This document shows, piece by piece, positions 1 through 8,652 of a stretch of DNA of 37,466 nt (position 1 is its first letter; the number at the start of each line of letters is the position of its first letter). Source of the stretch: CAIKZZ01 sp035524595 (GTDB taxonomy: Bacteria; Pseudomonadota; Gammaproteobacteria; Steroidobacterales; Steroidobacteraceae); contig DATKOP010000031.1 in assembly GCA_035524595.1 (NCBI GenBank), positions 1 through 37,466 of the forward strand, written 5' to 3'. The position numbers and the translations under genes were made by a program. Under the pieces are notes generated by a model. It was given only the letters and a program-made list of their open reading frames with translations, did no database searches and was not told the DNA's origin.

Positions 1-124
<124 letters not shown>

Positions 125-347
125 TTTTCATAACTGGAAGACGCTTGTCCCAAGCTCCATGAACAACTGACTCTCGCTGCTTTCGTACCAGCGAGAATTA
201 CTTGCTTGGATACTTAGAACTCGCTCGTGCGTCGTACGACGCTTGACGCGAGTCCCCACACAAATTACCTGCTGATTTTTAAACAACGCCCCGAGCGCGA
301 GGGCTCAAGGAAATCCGGCACGCCGTTAGCCAGCGTAGCCAGTGGAG
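125..347 (-). promoter_or_regulatory. 16S rRNA leader with boxA/boxC antitermination elements and hairpins
   Basis: This is the transcribed leader of the rrn operon on minus. At 287-276 the RNA reads GTTGTTTAAAAA, a boxA-like element; at 263-254 it reads TTGTGTGGGG, matching the boxC-type GTGTGGG of rrn leaders, and the spacing resembles E. coli. Such leaders recruit the Nus factor antitermination complex. An 8-bp hairpin (TCTCGCTG at 172-179 pairing with 189-196, 9-base loop) lies just upstream of the mature 16S end, where processing stems occur. A 14-bp palindrome (GCGTCGTACGACGC) is at 229-242. The role of the hairpins is inferred. Confidence 0.75.
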
Positions 348-353
348 CCGCCT

Positions 354-381
354 AGTATAGACGGCTTTTCAGGTCCGTCAA
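354..381 (-). promoter_or_regulatory. rrn operon promoter
   Basis: On minus, TTGACG (381-376) is followed after 16 bases by TATACT (359-354): a strong sigma-70 match at 5/6 and 5/6. The initiation site would be near 347. An A-rich patch (GAAAATGG, about 401-393) lies just upstream of the -35 and could be a weak UP element. Location, strength and the following boxA leader fit the main rRNA promoter. Confidence 0.85.
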
Positions 382-451
382 CACCTCGACCTCCCATTTT
401 CGGCCGACGGGGTCCTCGGCCCACGGGGCCCGGGACAGGTCGGTCGGGAGT

Positions 452-476
452 CCCTGCCGAGGCGGTCTCGGCAGGG
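452..476 (-). terminator. Hairpin downstream of tyrS, possible terminator
   Basis: A perfect 10-bp inverted repeat (CCCTGCCGAG at 452-461 and CTCGGCAGGG at 467-476, 5-base loop) lies about 70 bases beyond the tyrS stop and about 70 bases before the rrn -35. No U tract follows on minus, so it is not a standard intrinsic terminator. A second, imperfect GC hairpin is near 410-436. tyrS and rrn lie on the same strand, so these structures may reduce read-through. The function is inferred. Confidence 0.4.
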
Positions 477-547
477 GGCGCGCAGTATATCGCCGCGACC
501 GGCAGAGTCAAACGCGGGCGGAACGAAATCCGGCCCTCGCGGGCGCC

Positions 548-1756
548 TCAGGCCTTCGCGCGCAGCGTCACGGCGGCGAAACCGCGCTTGCCGACCTGCA
601 GCAGGTGCCGCGCGCCCGGGCGCAGCGTCAGTTCCTTGTCGGCGACCCGCTCGCCGTCGACGCGCACCGCGCCCTGCTCGATCATCCGATAGCCGGCCGA
701 GGTGCTCGCCACCAGCTGCGCCTCCTTGAGCACGAGCGCGAGCCGCGCGCCCGCGGGCTCGATCGCGAGCTCGAGCTCCGGCAGGTCGCTCGGCACCGCG
801 CCCTCGCGAAAGCGCGCGATGAACTCCTCGCGCGCGGCGGCGCCCGTGCCCGCGCCGTGGAAGCGGTCGACGAGCTCGACGCCGAGCTCGAACTTCACGT
901 CGCGCGGGTTGCGCCCGCCCCCCACCTCGGCCCGCAGGCGCTCGACCTCGGCGAGCGGCCGGAACGACAGCAGCTCGAAGTAGCGCCACATCAGCGTGTC
1001 GCTGATCGACATCAGCTTGCCGAACATCTCGTTCGGCGGCTCGTGGATGCCGATGTAGTTGCCGAGCGACTTCGACATCTTCTGCACGCCGTCCAGGCCC
1101 TCGAGCAGCGGCGTCGTCAGCACCACCTGCGGCTCCTGGCCGTAGCTCTCCTGCAGCGTGCGCCCGACCAGCAGGTTGAACTTCTGGTCGGTGCCGCCGA
1201 GCTCGACGTCGGCCTTGAGCGCCACCGAGTCGTAGCCCTGCACGAGCGGATACAGGAACTCGTGGATCGCGATCGGCTGGCCGCCCTTGTAGCGCTTGGA
1301 GAAGTCGTCGCGCTCGAGCATGCGCGCCACCGTGTACTGGGCCGCGAGCTCGATCACGCCCGCGGCGCCGAGCGCGGACATCCAGCGCGAGTTGAAGTCG
1401 ATGACGGTCCTGGCCGGGTCCAGGATCTTGAAGATCTGCTCCTGGTAGGTGCGCGCGTTGGCCTCGATCTCGGCGCGCGTCAGGCGCGGGCGAGTCGCGT
1501 TCTTGCCGGTCGGGTCGCCGATCATCCCGGTGAAGTCGCCGATCAGGAAGATGACCTCGTGGCCGAGCACCTGGAACTGGCGCATCTTGTTGATGAGCAC
1601 GGTGTGGCCGAGGTGCAGGTCCGGGGCGGTCGGGTCGAAGCCGGTCTTGACGCGAAGCGGCCTGCCGCGGGCGAGCTTGCGCACGAGGTCCGCCTCGAGA
1701 AGGATCTCGTGCGCCCCGCGCTTCAGCTCCTGCAACTGCTCGGCCACTCCCGACAT
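548..1756 (-). CDS. tyrS: Tyrosyl-tRNA synthetase
   Basis: Charges tRNA-Tyr with tyrosine in the cytoplasm. The 402-residue protein has the class I signatures: HLGH at residues 48-51 in the context FDPTAPDLHLGH, and KMSKS at 226-230, followed by an S4-like RNA-binding domain in the last ~65 residues (conserved SAGYRMIEQGAVRVDGERV region). Length and sequence fit the TyrRS form of Pseudomonas and relatives. The ATG at 1756 is chosen because GGGGAG lies 5 bases upstream; a GTG 15 bases earlier would place that motif inside the gene. Next to the rrn operon and divergent from the M23 peptidase, an order I recall from other Gammaproteobacteria. Confidence 0.97.
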   Translation of the reverse strand: MSGVAEQLQELKRGAHEILLEADLVRKLARGRPLRVKTGFDPTAPDLHLGHTVLINKMRQFQVLGHEVIFLIGDFTGMIGDPTGKNATRPRLTRAEIEANARTYQEQIFKILDPARTVIDFNSRWMSALGAAGVIELAAQYTVARMLERDDFSKRYKGGQPIAIHEFLYPLVQGYDSVALKADVELGGTDQKFNLLVGRTLQESYGQEPQVVLTTPLLEGLDGVQKMSKSLGNYIGIHEPPNEMFGKLMSISDTLMWRYFELLSFRPLAEVERLRAEVGGGRNPRDVKFELGVELVDRFHGAGTGAAAREEFIARFREGAVPSDLPELELAIEPAGARLALVLKEAQLVASTSAGYRMIEQGAVRVDGERVADKELTLRPGARHLLQVGKRGFAAVTLRAKA

Positions 1757-1785
1757 GAAGGCTCCCCGCACACGCGTGACGCGCC

Positions 1786-1814
1786 AATTTAGGTGCGGTG
1801 CGGCATCAGCGCAA
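1786..1814 (-). promoter_or_regulatory. Candidate tyrS promoter
   Basis: On minus, TTGCGC (1814-1809), 17 bases, then TAAATT (1791-1786). The match is moderate (3/6 and 4/6) but the spacing is ideal, and initiation near 1779 would give a short leader of about 23 bases carrying the GGGGAG ribosome-binding site. No T-box structure fits in this short space. Confidence 0.5.
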
Positions 1815-1904
1815 ATCGGATGCTGGGAGGGGCACCGCGCGCGGTGTGCGCCAGTTGGCCGATTTCGGGACCGCGGCGGCGGAAACTACTGGCCGGTCCG
1901 GGGG

Positions 1905-1933
1905 TTGACCCCCCGGGGCGGGGTCCGTAGCCT
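1905..1933 (+). promoter_or_regulatory. Candidate promoter of the M23 peptidase gene
   Basis: TTGACC (1905-1910), 17 bases, then TAGCCT (1928-1933). The -35 is 5/6, the -10 only 3/6. The -35 sits in a small GC palindrome (GGGGG-TTGA-CCCCC). Initiation near 1940 would leave about 25 bases before the GTG start, including AGGAAG at 1951-1956. Confidence 0.4.
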
Positions 1934-1964
1934 CGTCGCCGTTTAGCCTCAGGAAGTTGGTGCA

Positions 1965-3323
1965 GTGCCGCAGGCGTCCGCCGCAACCCAGGTCCTCTCG
2001 ACGCACCCGACCGGGCCGCTGCCGGCCCGGCGGCGGCCGCTCGGCGTGTTCCTGGTCGGCGCGTTGGCGGGCCTGTGCCTGGGCGCCAGCGCCTGGCTCA
2101 CGGTGATGGCGCCGGGCGATGCCGATGTCGCCGGTCCCGCCGTGCCCGCCCCGGCCGCCCCGGACGTGGCGGCCGCCGCCGGTCCCGCGGCCGAGGCGAC
2201 CGCCCAGGCGGCGCCGCCGCCCGAGTCGGCGGTCGAGGTCCTCGTCAGGCGCAACGACACGCTCGATGCGATCTTCCGCCGGCTGCAGCTCTCGGTGCAG
2301 GACCTCGCCGCCGTGCGCGGCCTGCCGGGCATCCGCCAGAGCCTCGATGTCTTGAAGCCCGGCGACGTCGTCAAGCTCACGAGCCTGAACGGCGAGCTCA
2401 CCTCGCTCAGCCGGCGCCTCAGCGACACCGACACGCTGACCGTGCGCCGCGACGCCGGCGGTGATTTCGCGGCCAACATCGTCAAGAACAGCCTGGAGCT
2501 GCGCCTCGCGCCGCTGCACGGGCGGATCAGCTCGTCGCTGTTTCGGACCGTGAACGAGCTCGGCGCCAGCGACCAGGTCGCGCTGCAGCTCGCCGAGGTG
2601 TTCCGCTACGACATCGACTTCGCCCAGGAGCTGCAGCCCGGCGACAGCTTCACGATCGTGCTCGAGAAGGTCTGGCGCGACGGCGAGTTCCTGAAGGACG
2701 GCGAGATCGTCGCCGCCGAGTTCGTCAACAACGGCCGCACGTTCCGCGCCGTGCGCTACACGCTGCCGGACGGGCGGCGCGAGTACTACACGCCGGACGG
2801 CAAGAGCCTGCGCAAGGCGTTCCTGCTCGCGCCGGTGCAGTTCTCGCGCATCAGCTCCGGCTTCGGGCTGCGCTGGCACCCGGTGCTGAACCGCATGCGC
2901 GCGCACCGCGGCATCGACTACGCCGCGCCGGTCGGCACGCCGGTGCGCGCCGCGGGCGAGGGCCGGGTGGTGTTCCGCGGCACGCAGGGCGGCTACGGCA
3001 ACGTCGTCATGGTCGCGCACCCGGGCGGCGTCGAGACCGTCTACGGCCACCTGTCGCACTTCGCCGCGGCGCTCGCCGTCGGCAAGCGCGTGCAGCAGGG
3101 CGAGCTCGTCGGCTACGTCGGCATGACCGGGCTCGCGACCGGACCGCACCTGCACTACGAGTACCGGGTCGGCGGCGTGCACCGCAACCCCGCCTCGATC
3201 AAGACGCTGCCGGCGGAGCCGATCCCGGCGGCGCTGCGCGCCGACTTCGCCGCGAAGACCGGCAGCGAGCTCGCCGGCCTCGAGGCCGCGGCGCGCTCGG
3301 CGGAGCTGACCGCGGCACGCTGA
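1965..3323 (+). CDS. M23-family murein DD-endopeptidase, membrane anchored (MepM/YebA-like)
   Basis: Predicted zinc endopeptidase that cuts peptidoglycan crosslinks in the periplasm. Of 452 residues, about 28-50 form a signal anchor; an Ala/Pro linker follows; residues ~85-150 resemble the LysM-like/OapA segment; and the peptidase M23 domain is C-terminal. Zinc ligands are visible: H314 and D318 in HRGID, H395 and H397 in HLHYEY. Length is close to E. coli MepM (440). GTG start with AGGAAG 8 bases upstream. Divergent from tyrS. In Pseudomonas the homologous gene is, as I recall, next to anmK, which is missing at this place. The family is certain; the MepM name is by similarity of layout. Confidence 0.9.
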   Translation: MPQASAATQVLSTHPTGPLPARRRPLGVFLVGALAGLCLGASAWLTVMAPGDADVAGPAVPAPAAPDVAAAAGPAAEATAQAAPPPESAVEVLVRRNDTLDAIFRRLQLSVQDLAAVRGLPGIRQSLDVLKPGDVVKLTSLNGELTSLSRRLSDTDTLTVRRDAGGDFAANIVKNSLELRLAPLHGRISSSLFRTVNELGASDQVALQLAEVFRYDIDFAQELQPGDSFTIVLEKVWRDGEFLKDGEIVAAEFVNNGRTFRAVRYTLPDGRREYYTPDGKSLRKAFLLAPVQFSRISSGFGLRWHPVLNRMRAHRGIDYAAPVGTPVRAAGEGRVVFRGTQGGYGNVVMVAHPGGVETVYGHLSHFAAALAVGKRVQQGELVGYVGMTGLATGPHLHYEYRVGGVHRNPASIKTLPAEPIPAALRADFAAKTGSELAGLEAAARSAELTAAR

Positions 3324-3328
3324 GGCCG

Positions 3329-3357
3329 GCGGCCGGCCCGCGGTGACGGCCGGCCGC
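3329..3357 (+). terminator. GC hairpin between the M23 gene and ppk1
   Basis: GCGGCCGG (3329-3336) pairs with CCGGCCGC (3350-3357) across a 13-base loop. There is no T run, so termination is uncertain. It fills most of the 74-base gap, which must also hold any ppk1 promoter. Confidence 0.25.
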
Positions 3358-3397
3358 AGCACCGTGCTATGTTCCGGCGCAAGGACGGTCGTTTGGC

Positions 3398-5473
3398 ATG
3401 GATGACGTCAACCTCAGGGCCCCCGCGTACTACATCAACCGGGAGCTGTCGTTCCTCGAGTTCAACCAGCGCGTCGTGGACCTGGCCCAGGACGTGTCGG
3501 TGCCGCTGCTCGAGCGGGTGCGCTTCCTCGCGATCGCCTCCTCGAACCTCGACGAGTTCTTCGAGATCCGGGTGGCGGGCCTCAAGGAGCGCCTCGAGCG
3601 CGGCGCGAGCGCGATCGGCCCGGACGGCCGCTCGATCGCCGAGCAGCTGACCGCGATCCACGCCCGCGCCCGCGGCCTGGTCGACGAGCAGTACCGGATC
3701 CTCAACGACCAGCTGACGCCGGCGCTGGTCGACGCCGGCATCCACCTGCTGCGGGCCGCGAAGATCTCGCGCGCCGACGCCGCCGCGATGGAGCGCTACT
3801 TCGTGCGCGACGTCGAGCCCGTGCTGTCGCCGCTCGGCCTCGACCCGGCGCGGCCGTTCCCGCGCATCCAGAACAAGAGCCTCAACTTCATCGTCAAGCT
3901 CGAGGGCACCGACGCCTTCGGCCGCGACACGAACCTCGCGATCCTGCAGGTGCCGCGCTCGCTGCCGCGCGTCGTGCGCATGCCGGCGGCCGACGGCGAG
4001 AGCGGCGGGCCGCTCAAGCTCGCCTACCTCTCGACCGTCGTGCAGCGCTGCGTCGGCAAGCTGTTCGAGGGCATGAGCGTCGAGGGCTGCTGGCAGTTCC
4101 GCGTCACGCGCAACAGCGACCTCTTCGTCGACGACGAGGAAGTGGACGACCTGCGCCGGGCCGTCGAGGGCGAGCTCGCCGAGCGCCGCTACGGCGACGA
4201 GGTGCGGCTCGAGACCGCGCACGACTGCCCGGCGGACCTGACCCAGTTCCTGCTGCAGCACTTCCAGCTCGGCCCGAGCGACCTGTACCAGGTGCCGGGA
4301 CCGGTGAACCTCAACCGCCTCGCCGCGGTCTACGACCTGGTCGACCGGCCGGACCTCAAGTACCCGCCGTTCACGCCCGGCCTGCCGGGGCGCTTCGTCG
4401 CCGGCGCCGACCTGTTCGCCGCGGTGCGCGACAAGGACGTGCTGCTGCACCACCCGTTCCAGTCGTTCGCGCCGATCATGGACTTCCTGCGCCAGGCGGC
4501 GCGCGACCCGCAGGTGCTCGCGATCAAGCAGACGCTGTACCGCTCGGGCTCCGACTCGGCGGTGGTCGATGCGCTCGTGGAGGCCGCCAACAACGGCAAG
4601 GACGTCACCGTCATCATCGAGCTGATGGCGCGCTTCGACGAGGAGGCCAACATCGGCCTCGCGACCCGGCTGCAGGAGGCCGGCGCGCACGTCATGTACG
4701 GCGTGGTCGGCTACAAGACCCACGCCAAGCTGATCCTCGTGGTGCGCCGCGAGGAGGGCCACCTGCGCCGCTACTGCCACGTCGGCACCGGCAACTACCA
4801 CGCGCGCACCGCGCGCGCCTACACCGACTACGGCCTCTTCACCTGCGACGACGAGATCGGCGCCGACCTGCACGACCTGTTCCTGCAGCTGACCAGCCTG
4901 ACGCGCACGCCGAAGCTCAGGAAGCTGCTGCAGTCGCCGTTCACGCTGCACGACGCGCTGATGCAGCGCATCGCGCGCGAGGCCGAGCACGCGCGCGCCG
5001 GCCGGCCGGCGCGGATCATCGCCAAGATGAACGCGCTGATCGAGCCCCGGATCATCGAGGCGCTCTACCAGGCCTCGAACGCGGGCGTCGAGATCGACCT
5101 GATCGTGCGCGGCGTCTGCTCGCTGACGCCGGGCGTGCCGGGGGTCTCCGAGCGGATCCGCGTGCGCTCGGTCATGGGGCGTTTCCTCGAGCACTCGCGC
5201 GTCTACTACTTCCGCAACGACGGTGCCGACGACCTCTACTGCGCGAGCGCCGACTGGATGGAGCGCAACTTCTTCCGCCGCATCGAGGTGGCCTTCCCGG
5301 TCGAGCGGGCGAAGCTCAAGGAGCGGATCCTCAGGGACCTCGAGACCTGGCTCGCCGACAACACCAACGCCTGGATGCTGCTGCCGGACGGCACCTACGC
5401 GCGCGGCACGCCGGGCGCCGAGCCGCCGTTCTCGGCGCAGCAGGCGCTGCTCGAGCGGCACGCCGAAACCTGA
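3398..5473 (+). CDS. ppk1: Polyphosphate kinase 1
   Basis: Reversibly moves the terminal phosphate of ATP onto long-chain polyphosphate. The 691-residue protein has the full PPK1 layout: N domain (YYINRELSFLEFN at the start; SSNLDEFFEIR), middle domain, and two phospholipase-D-like C domains. The two conserved histidines are H442 (GYKTHAKL, the phosphorylated His) and H599 (HSRVYYF), 157 residues apart exactly as H435 and H592 of E. coli. Length agrees with the family (~690). ATG start with AAGGACGG upstream. Converges on ppx with only 5 bp between stop codons, so the enzymes that make and degrade polyphosphate lie tail to tail. Confidence 0.97.
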   Translation: MDDVNLRAPAYYINRELSFLEFNQRVVDLAQDVSVPLLERVRFLAIASSNLDEFFEIRVAGLKERLERGASAIGPDGRSIAEQLTAIHARARGLVDEQYRILNDQLTPALVDAGIHLLRAAKISRADAAAMERYFVRDVEPVLSPLGLDPARPFPRIQNKSLNFIVKLEGTDAFGRDTNLAILQVPRSLPRVVRMPAADGESGGPLKLAYLSTVVQRCVGKLFEGMSVEGCWQFRVTRNSDLFVDDEEVDDLRRAVEGELAERRYGDEVRLETAHDCPADLTQFLLQHFQLGPSDLYQVPGPVNLNRLAAVYDLVDRPDLKYPPFTPGLPGRFVAGADLFAAVRDKDVLLHHPFQSFAPIMDFLRQAARDPQVLAIKQTLYRSGSDSAVVDALVEAANNGKDVTVIIELMARFDEEANIGLATRLQEAGAHVMYGVVGYKTHAKLILVVRREEGHLRRYCHVGTGNYHARTARAYTDYGLFTCDDEIGADLHDLFLQLTSLTRTPKLRKLLQSPFTLHDALMQRIAREAEHARAGRPARIIAKMNALIEPRIIEALYQASNAGVEIDLIVRGVCSLTPGVPGVSERIRVRSVMGRFLEHSRVYYFRNDGADDLYCASADWMERNFFRRIEVAFPVERAKLKERILRDLETWLADNTNAWMLLPDGTYARGTPGAEPPFSAQQALLERHAET

Positions 5474-5478
5474 GCGCG

Positions 5479-6981
5479 TCAGTAGACGCGCAGCCGGAAC
5501 CCCACGGCCTTCAGGTAGTCGACCTCCTGGACGAGGTCGGCGCGCGTCAGCGCGCGCTCGCCGAGCCAGCCGCGCGGGAAGCGCAGCTCGAGCGAGCGGC
5601 CCTTCGGCGCCAGCCGGATCAGCGGCAGCGGCTCGCGCGACCGGCCGCGGTGCAGCAGCACCGCGAGCCGCATGACCACGATCAGGTAGAGCGCGAGCGT
5701 ATGCCACGGCGGCATCAGCTCGTCGGCGCGCTCGAGCGCGACCTTGCGGCGCTGCGCGCCGACGACGCAGGCGAGCAGGCGCTGCTCCTCGCGCGGGAAG
5801 CCCGGCAGGTCGGCGTGCTCGAGCAGGTACGCGGCGTGCTTGTGGTGGCTCGAGTGCGAGATGTCGAGGCCGATCTCGTGCAGCCGCGCCGCCCAGCGCA
5901 GCACGCCCTCGGCGAACGGGTCGGCGAGCCCCCAGGCGGACGCCACCTGGCGCAGGAACTCGACCGCGGTGCGCTCGACGCGCTCGGCCTGCTCGGCGTC
6001 GACGTGGAAGCGCGCCGCCATCGAGCGCACGCTGCGCTCGCGCGCGTCCTCGTCGGTGTAGCGGCCGACCATGTCGTACAGCAGGCCCTCGCGCAGCGCG
6101 CCGTCGGCGACCCGCATCGACTCGACGCCGAGCGCGTTGAAGACCGCGGTCAGGATCGCGAGGCCGCCGCCGAACACCGGCCAGCGCTCGTCGCCGAGCG
6201 CGGCGAGGCCGGCGCCCCTGAGGCTGCCGGCGCGCGCCAGGTGCTCGGTGAGCTCGGCGAGGCCCTCGCGCGTGATCGCCTGCGCCGCCGGATCGAGCTC
6301 GCGGATCGCCTCGCCGACCGCGCGCACGCTGCCGGAGGAACCGACCGCGTGCTCCCAGCCGATCGCGCGGAACGGCACCTGGATCGGCTCGAGCTCGACC
6401 TCGCAGGCGACCACCGCGCGCTCGAAGCGCTTGGCGGCGAAGCGGCCGTCCGGGAAGTGCTCGCTCGAGAGCGCGACGCAGCCCATGTACAGGCTCTCCA
6501 GGATGCGCGGCTCGCGGCCCTCGCCGATGATGCACTCGGTGCTGCCGCCGCCGATGTCGACCACCAGCCGCCGGCCGGGCTCGAGCGGCATGGTCTGCGT
6601 GACGCCGGCGTAGATCAGGCGCGCCTCCTCGATGCCGGAGATGATCTCGATCGGGTGGCCGAGCGCCTCGCGCGCGCGCTCGAGGAAGCCGGCCTTGCGG
6701 CGCGCCTTCCGCAGCGTATTGGTGCCGACCACGCGCACGCTCTCGGCGCGCATGTCCCTGAGGCGCTGGCCGAAGCGCGCCAGCGCCGCGAGCGCGCGGT
6801 CGGTGGCCTCCTTCGCGAGCCGCCCGTGCTCGTCGAGGCCGGCGGCGAGCCGCACCATCTCGCGCAGCCGGTCGACGATCGTCAGCTGGCCGTGCGAGTA
6901 GCGCGCGACCACCATGTGGAAGCTGTTGGAGCCGAGGTCGACCGCGGCCAGGACGTCGGGGATGCGCTGGGAGGGGGGCAT
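5479..6981 (-). CDS. ppx: Exopolyphosphatase (Ppx/GppA family)
   Basis: Releases phosphate from the ends of polyphosphate; the family also contains pppGpp hydrolases. The 500-residue protein begins with the ASKHA ATPase-fold motif AAVDLGSNSFHMVVA and has the second phosphate-binding motif VDIGGGSTECIIG near residue 145; the C-terminal part has an HD-like helical domain (ARLHEIGLDISHSSHHKHA), as in E. coli Ppx. Location opposite ppk1 favours Ppx over GppA. It starts 44 bp after the erpA stop on the same strand, and no promoter is obvious there, so erpA-ppx may be co-transcribed. No clear Shine-Dalgarno precedes the ATG. Confidence 0.93.
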   Translation of the reverse strand: MPPSQRIPDVLAAVDLGSNSFHMVVARYSHGQLTIVDRLREMVRLAAGLDEHGRLAKEATDRALAALARFGQRLRDMRAESVRVVGTNTLRKARRKAGFLERAREALGHPIEIISGIEEARLIYAGVTQTMPLEPGRRLVVDIGGGSTECIIGEGREPRILESLYMGCVALSSEHFPDGRFAAKRFERAVVACEVELEPIQVPFRAIGWEHAVGSSGSVRAVGEAIRELDPAAQAITREGLAELTEHLARAGSLRGAGLAALGDERWPVFGGGLAILTAVFNALGVESMRVADGALREGLLYDMVGRYTDEDARERSVRSMAARFHVDAEQAERVERTAVEFLRQVASAWGLADPFAEGVLRWAARLHEIGLDISHSSHHKHAAYLLEHADLPGFPREEQRLLACVVGAQRRKVALERADELMPPWHTLALYLIVVMRLAVLLHRGRSREPLPLIRLAPKGRSLELRFPRGWLGERALTRADLVQEVDYLKAVGFRLRVY

Positions 6982-7025
6982 GGCGCAGCCGGCGGCCGGG
7001 CGGCCGCCTCAGCGGACCCCGCGGC

Positions 7026-7412
7026 TCAGGCTGCGAACGAGGAGCCGCAACCGCAGGTGGTCGTGGCGTTCGGGTTGCGGATCACGAACTGCGCGCCGTC
7101 GAGGCCCTCGCGGTAGTCGATCTCCGCACCGACCAGGTACTGCAGGCTCATCGGGTCGATCACGAGCGTGACGCCCTGGTTCTCGACGGTGAGGTCGCCT
7201 TCTTCGACGCTCTCGTCGAAGGTGAAGCCGTACTGGAAGCCCGAGCAGCCGCCGCCCTGCACGTAGACGCGCAGCTTGAGGGCGGCGTTCGCCTCCTCGC
7301 GGATGAGCTCGCCGACCTTGAGGGCCGCCGCGTCGGTGAAGAGCAGCGCCGGCGGCGGTCGCTCGTCGGCCGGCGTCGGCAGCGTCCCGTCCAAGGTCGT
7401 CTCGTTGCTCAT
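7026..7412 (-). CDS. erpA: Iron-sulfur cluster insertion protein ErpA (A-type carrier)
   Basis: A-type Fe-S carrier that delivers clusters to apo-proteins such as those of isoprenoid synthesis. The 128-residue protein carries the three cluster cysteines: C56 in GGGCSGFQYGF, and C120 and C122 in the C-terminal CGCGSSF. The DPMSLQYLVGAEIDY region is also diagnostic of ErpA. The ATG at 7412 is preferred over an in-frame TTG at 7430 because a good promoter predicts transcription start near 7435, leaving a 23-base leader for this ATG. An N-terminal extension of about 20 Pro/Thr-rich residues exceeds E. coli ErpA. First gene of a possible erpA-ppx unit. Confidence 0.95.
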   Translation of the reverse strand: MSNETTLDGTLPTPADERPPPALLFTDAAALKVGELIREEANAALKLRVYVQGGGCSGFQYGFTFDESVEEGDLTVENQGVTLVIDPMSLQYLVGAEIDYREGLDGAQFVIRNPNATTTCGCGSSFAA

Positions 7413-7441
7413 GGAACCATCCCAAATCAATGACTTACAGT

Positions 7442-7470
7442 AGTCTAGACCGGGCGGGCGGCCGGGTCAA
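7442..7470 (-). promoter_or_regulatory. erpA promoter
   Basis: On minus, TTGACC (7470-7465), 17 bases, then TAGACT (7447-7442): 5/6 and 4/6 matches at ideal spacing. Start of transcription is expected near 7435. I saw no clear IscR site. Confidence 0.6.
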
Positions 7471-7511
7471 AGCGACCGGCGCACGCCCCGGACCGATGCT
7501 ACAGCAGCGCG

Positions 7512-8606
7512 CTACAGCGCGTATCCGTACTGGCCGGCGAGCAGGCCGGTCGGCGCCGGGTGCCCGAGCGCCCGGGCGGCGTGGTAGGCCCAGTGCGGGT
7601 CGTCGAGCAGGCCCTTGCCGACCACCGCCAGTTGGACCTGCCCGCTGCGCACGAGTTCGTCGGCGAGCTTCGGCTCGCGGATCAGCCACGAGGCGGCGGT
7701 CGGGACCCCCGTCTCGCGGCCGATGCGCGCCGCGATCGGCCCCATGAAGCCGGGCGTGCCCCACGGCACGCGGCTCACGTCCGGGGAGTTGAAGCCGATC
7801 GACAGGTCGACGAGGTCGAGGCCCGCGGCCCGCATCCGGCGCACGAGCTCGATCGACTCCTCGAGCGGCTGCTCCCCGGCGACGTAGTCGATGACGCCGA
7901 GGCGCACCGCGAGCGGCAGCCGCTCCGGCCACACGGCGCGCACCGCCGCGAGCGTCTCGAGCAGGAAGCGCGCGCGGTGCTCGAAGCTGCCGCCGTAGCG
8001 GTCGGTGCGCCGGTTGGCGAGCGGCGAGAAGAAGCTCTGCGCGAGGTAGCCGTGGGCGAAGTGCAGCATCAGGCACTGGAAGCCCGCGGCCAGCGCGCGG
8101 CCCGCGGCGTCGGCGAACTGCCGCTGCACGGTCGCGATGTCGGCGGCGTCCATCTCGCGCGGCACGCGCGGCAGCTTGCCGCCGAAGGCGAGCGGCGACG
8201 GGCCCATGATCTCCCAGCCGCCGGCGCCGGGCTCGAGGTGCGCGTCGCCCTCCCACGGGCGGCTCGCGCTCGCCTTGCGGCCGGCGTGCGCGAGCTGGAT
8301 CCCGGGCACCGCGCCCTGCGCGGCGACGAAGCGCGCGATGCGCGCGAAGGCCTCGGCCTGCGCGTCGTTCCAGAGGCCGGTGTCGCCGGTCGTGATGCGG
8401 CCGCCGGGCGAGACCGCGGTGGCCTCGGCGAACACGAGGCCGACGCCGCCGGCGGCGCGCGCGCCGAGGTGCACCAGGTGCCAGTCGGTCGGCGCGCCGT
8501 CGATCGCCGAGTACTGGCACATCGGCGACATCACGATGCGGTTCCTGAGCGTGACGTCCTTGAGGCGGTAGTCGCTGAAGAGGTCGGGCACCTGTACGCA
8601 TCCCAT
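7512..8606 (-). CDS. NADH:flavin oxidoreductase, Old Yellow Enzyme family (YqjM/NamA class)
   Basis: FMN-dependent ene-reductase that would reduce activated C=C bonds using NAD(P)H. The 364-residue TIM barrel has the YqjM-class marks: C30 and Y32 in MSPMCQYS, LAHAGRK near 106-111, the substrate-binding pair H182/H185 (LHFAHGYL), and RTDRYGGS. The physiological substrate cannot be told from sequence. The ATG at 8606 has no clear ribosome-binding site and lies 4 bases after a 20-bp palindrome; a GTG at 8591 is an alternative start. It follows the amidase gene by 46 bp on the same strand, so the two may be co-transcribed. Confidence 0.92.
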   Translation of the reverse strand: MGCVQVPDLFSDYRLKDVTLRNRIVMSPMCQYSAIDGAPTDWHLVHLGARAAGGVGLVFAEATAVSPGGRITTGDTGLWNDAQAEAFARIARFVAAQGAVPGIQLAHAGRKASASRPWEGDAHLEPGAGGWEIMGPSPLAFGGKLPRVPREMDAADIATVQRQFADAAGRALAAGFQCLMLHFAHGYLAQSFFSPLANRRTDRYGGSFEHRARFLLETLAAVRAVWPERLPLAVRLGVIDYVAGEQPLEESIELVRRMRAAGLDLVDLSIGFNSPDVSRVPWGTPGFMGPIAARIGRETGVPTAASWLIREPKLADELVRSGQVQLAVVGKGLLDDPHWAYHAARALGHPAPTGLLAGQYGYAL

Positions 8607-8610
8607 CGCG

Positions 8611-8630
8611 GCGCGGCCGGCCGGCCGCGC
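8611..8630. repeat. 20-bp perfect GC palindrome between amidase and OYE genes
   Basis: Positions 8611-8620 (GCGCGGCCGG) are followed directly by their exact reverse complement. As RNA on minus it would fold right in front of the OYE start codon; as DNA it could be a dimeric binding site. No T run, so it is not a normal terminator. Confidence 0.5.
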
Positions 8631-8652
8631 GCCGATTGTAGCGGTGCCGGCC

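Noticed and set aside
3155..6535. Open frame of over 1100 codons spanning ppk1, ppx and the M23 gene on minus
   Set aside because: Runs across three well-defined genes in other frames; repetitive Arg/Ala composition and no homology.
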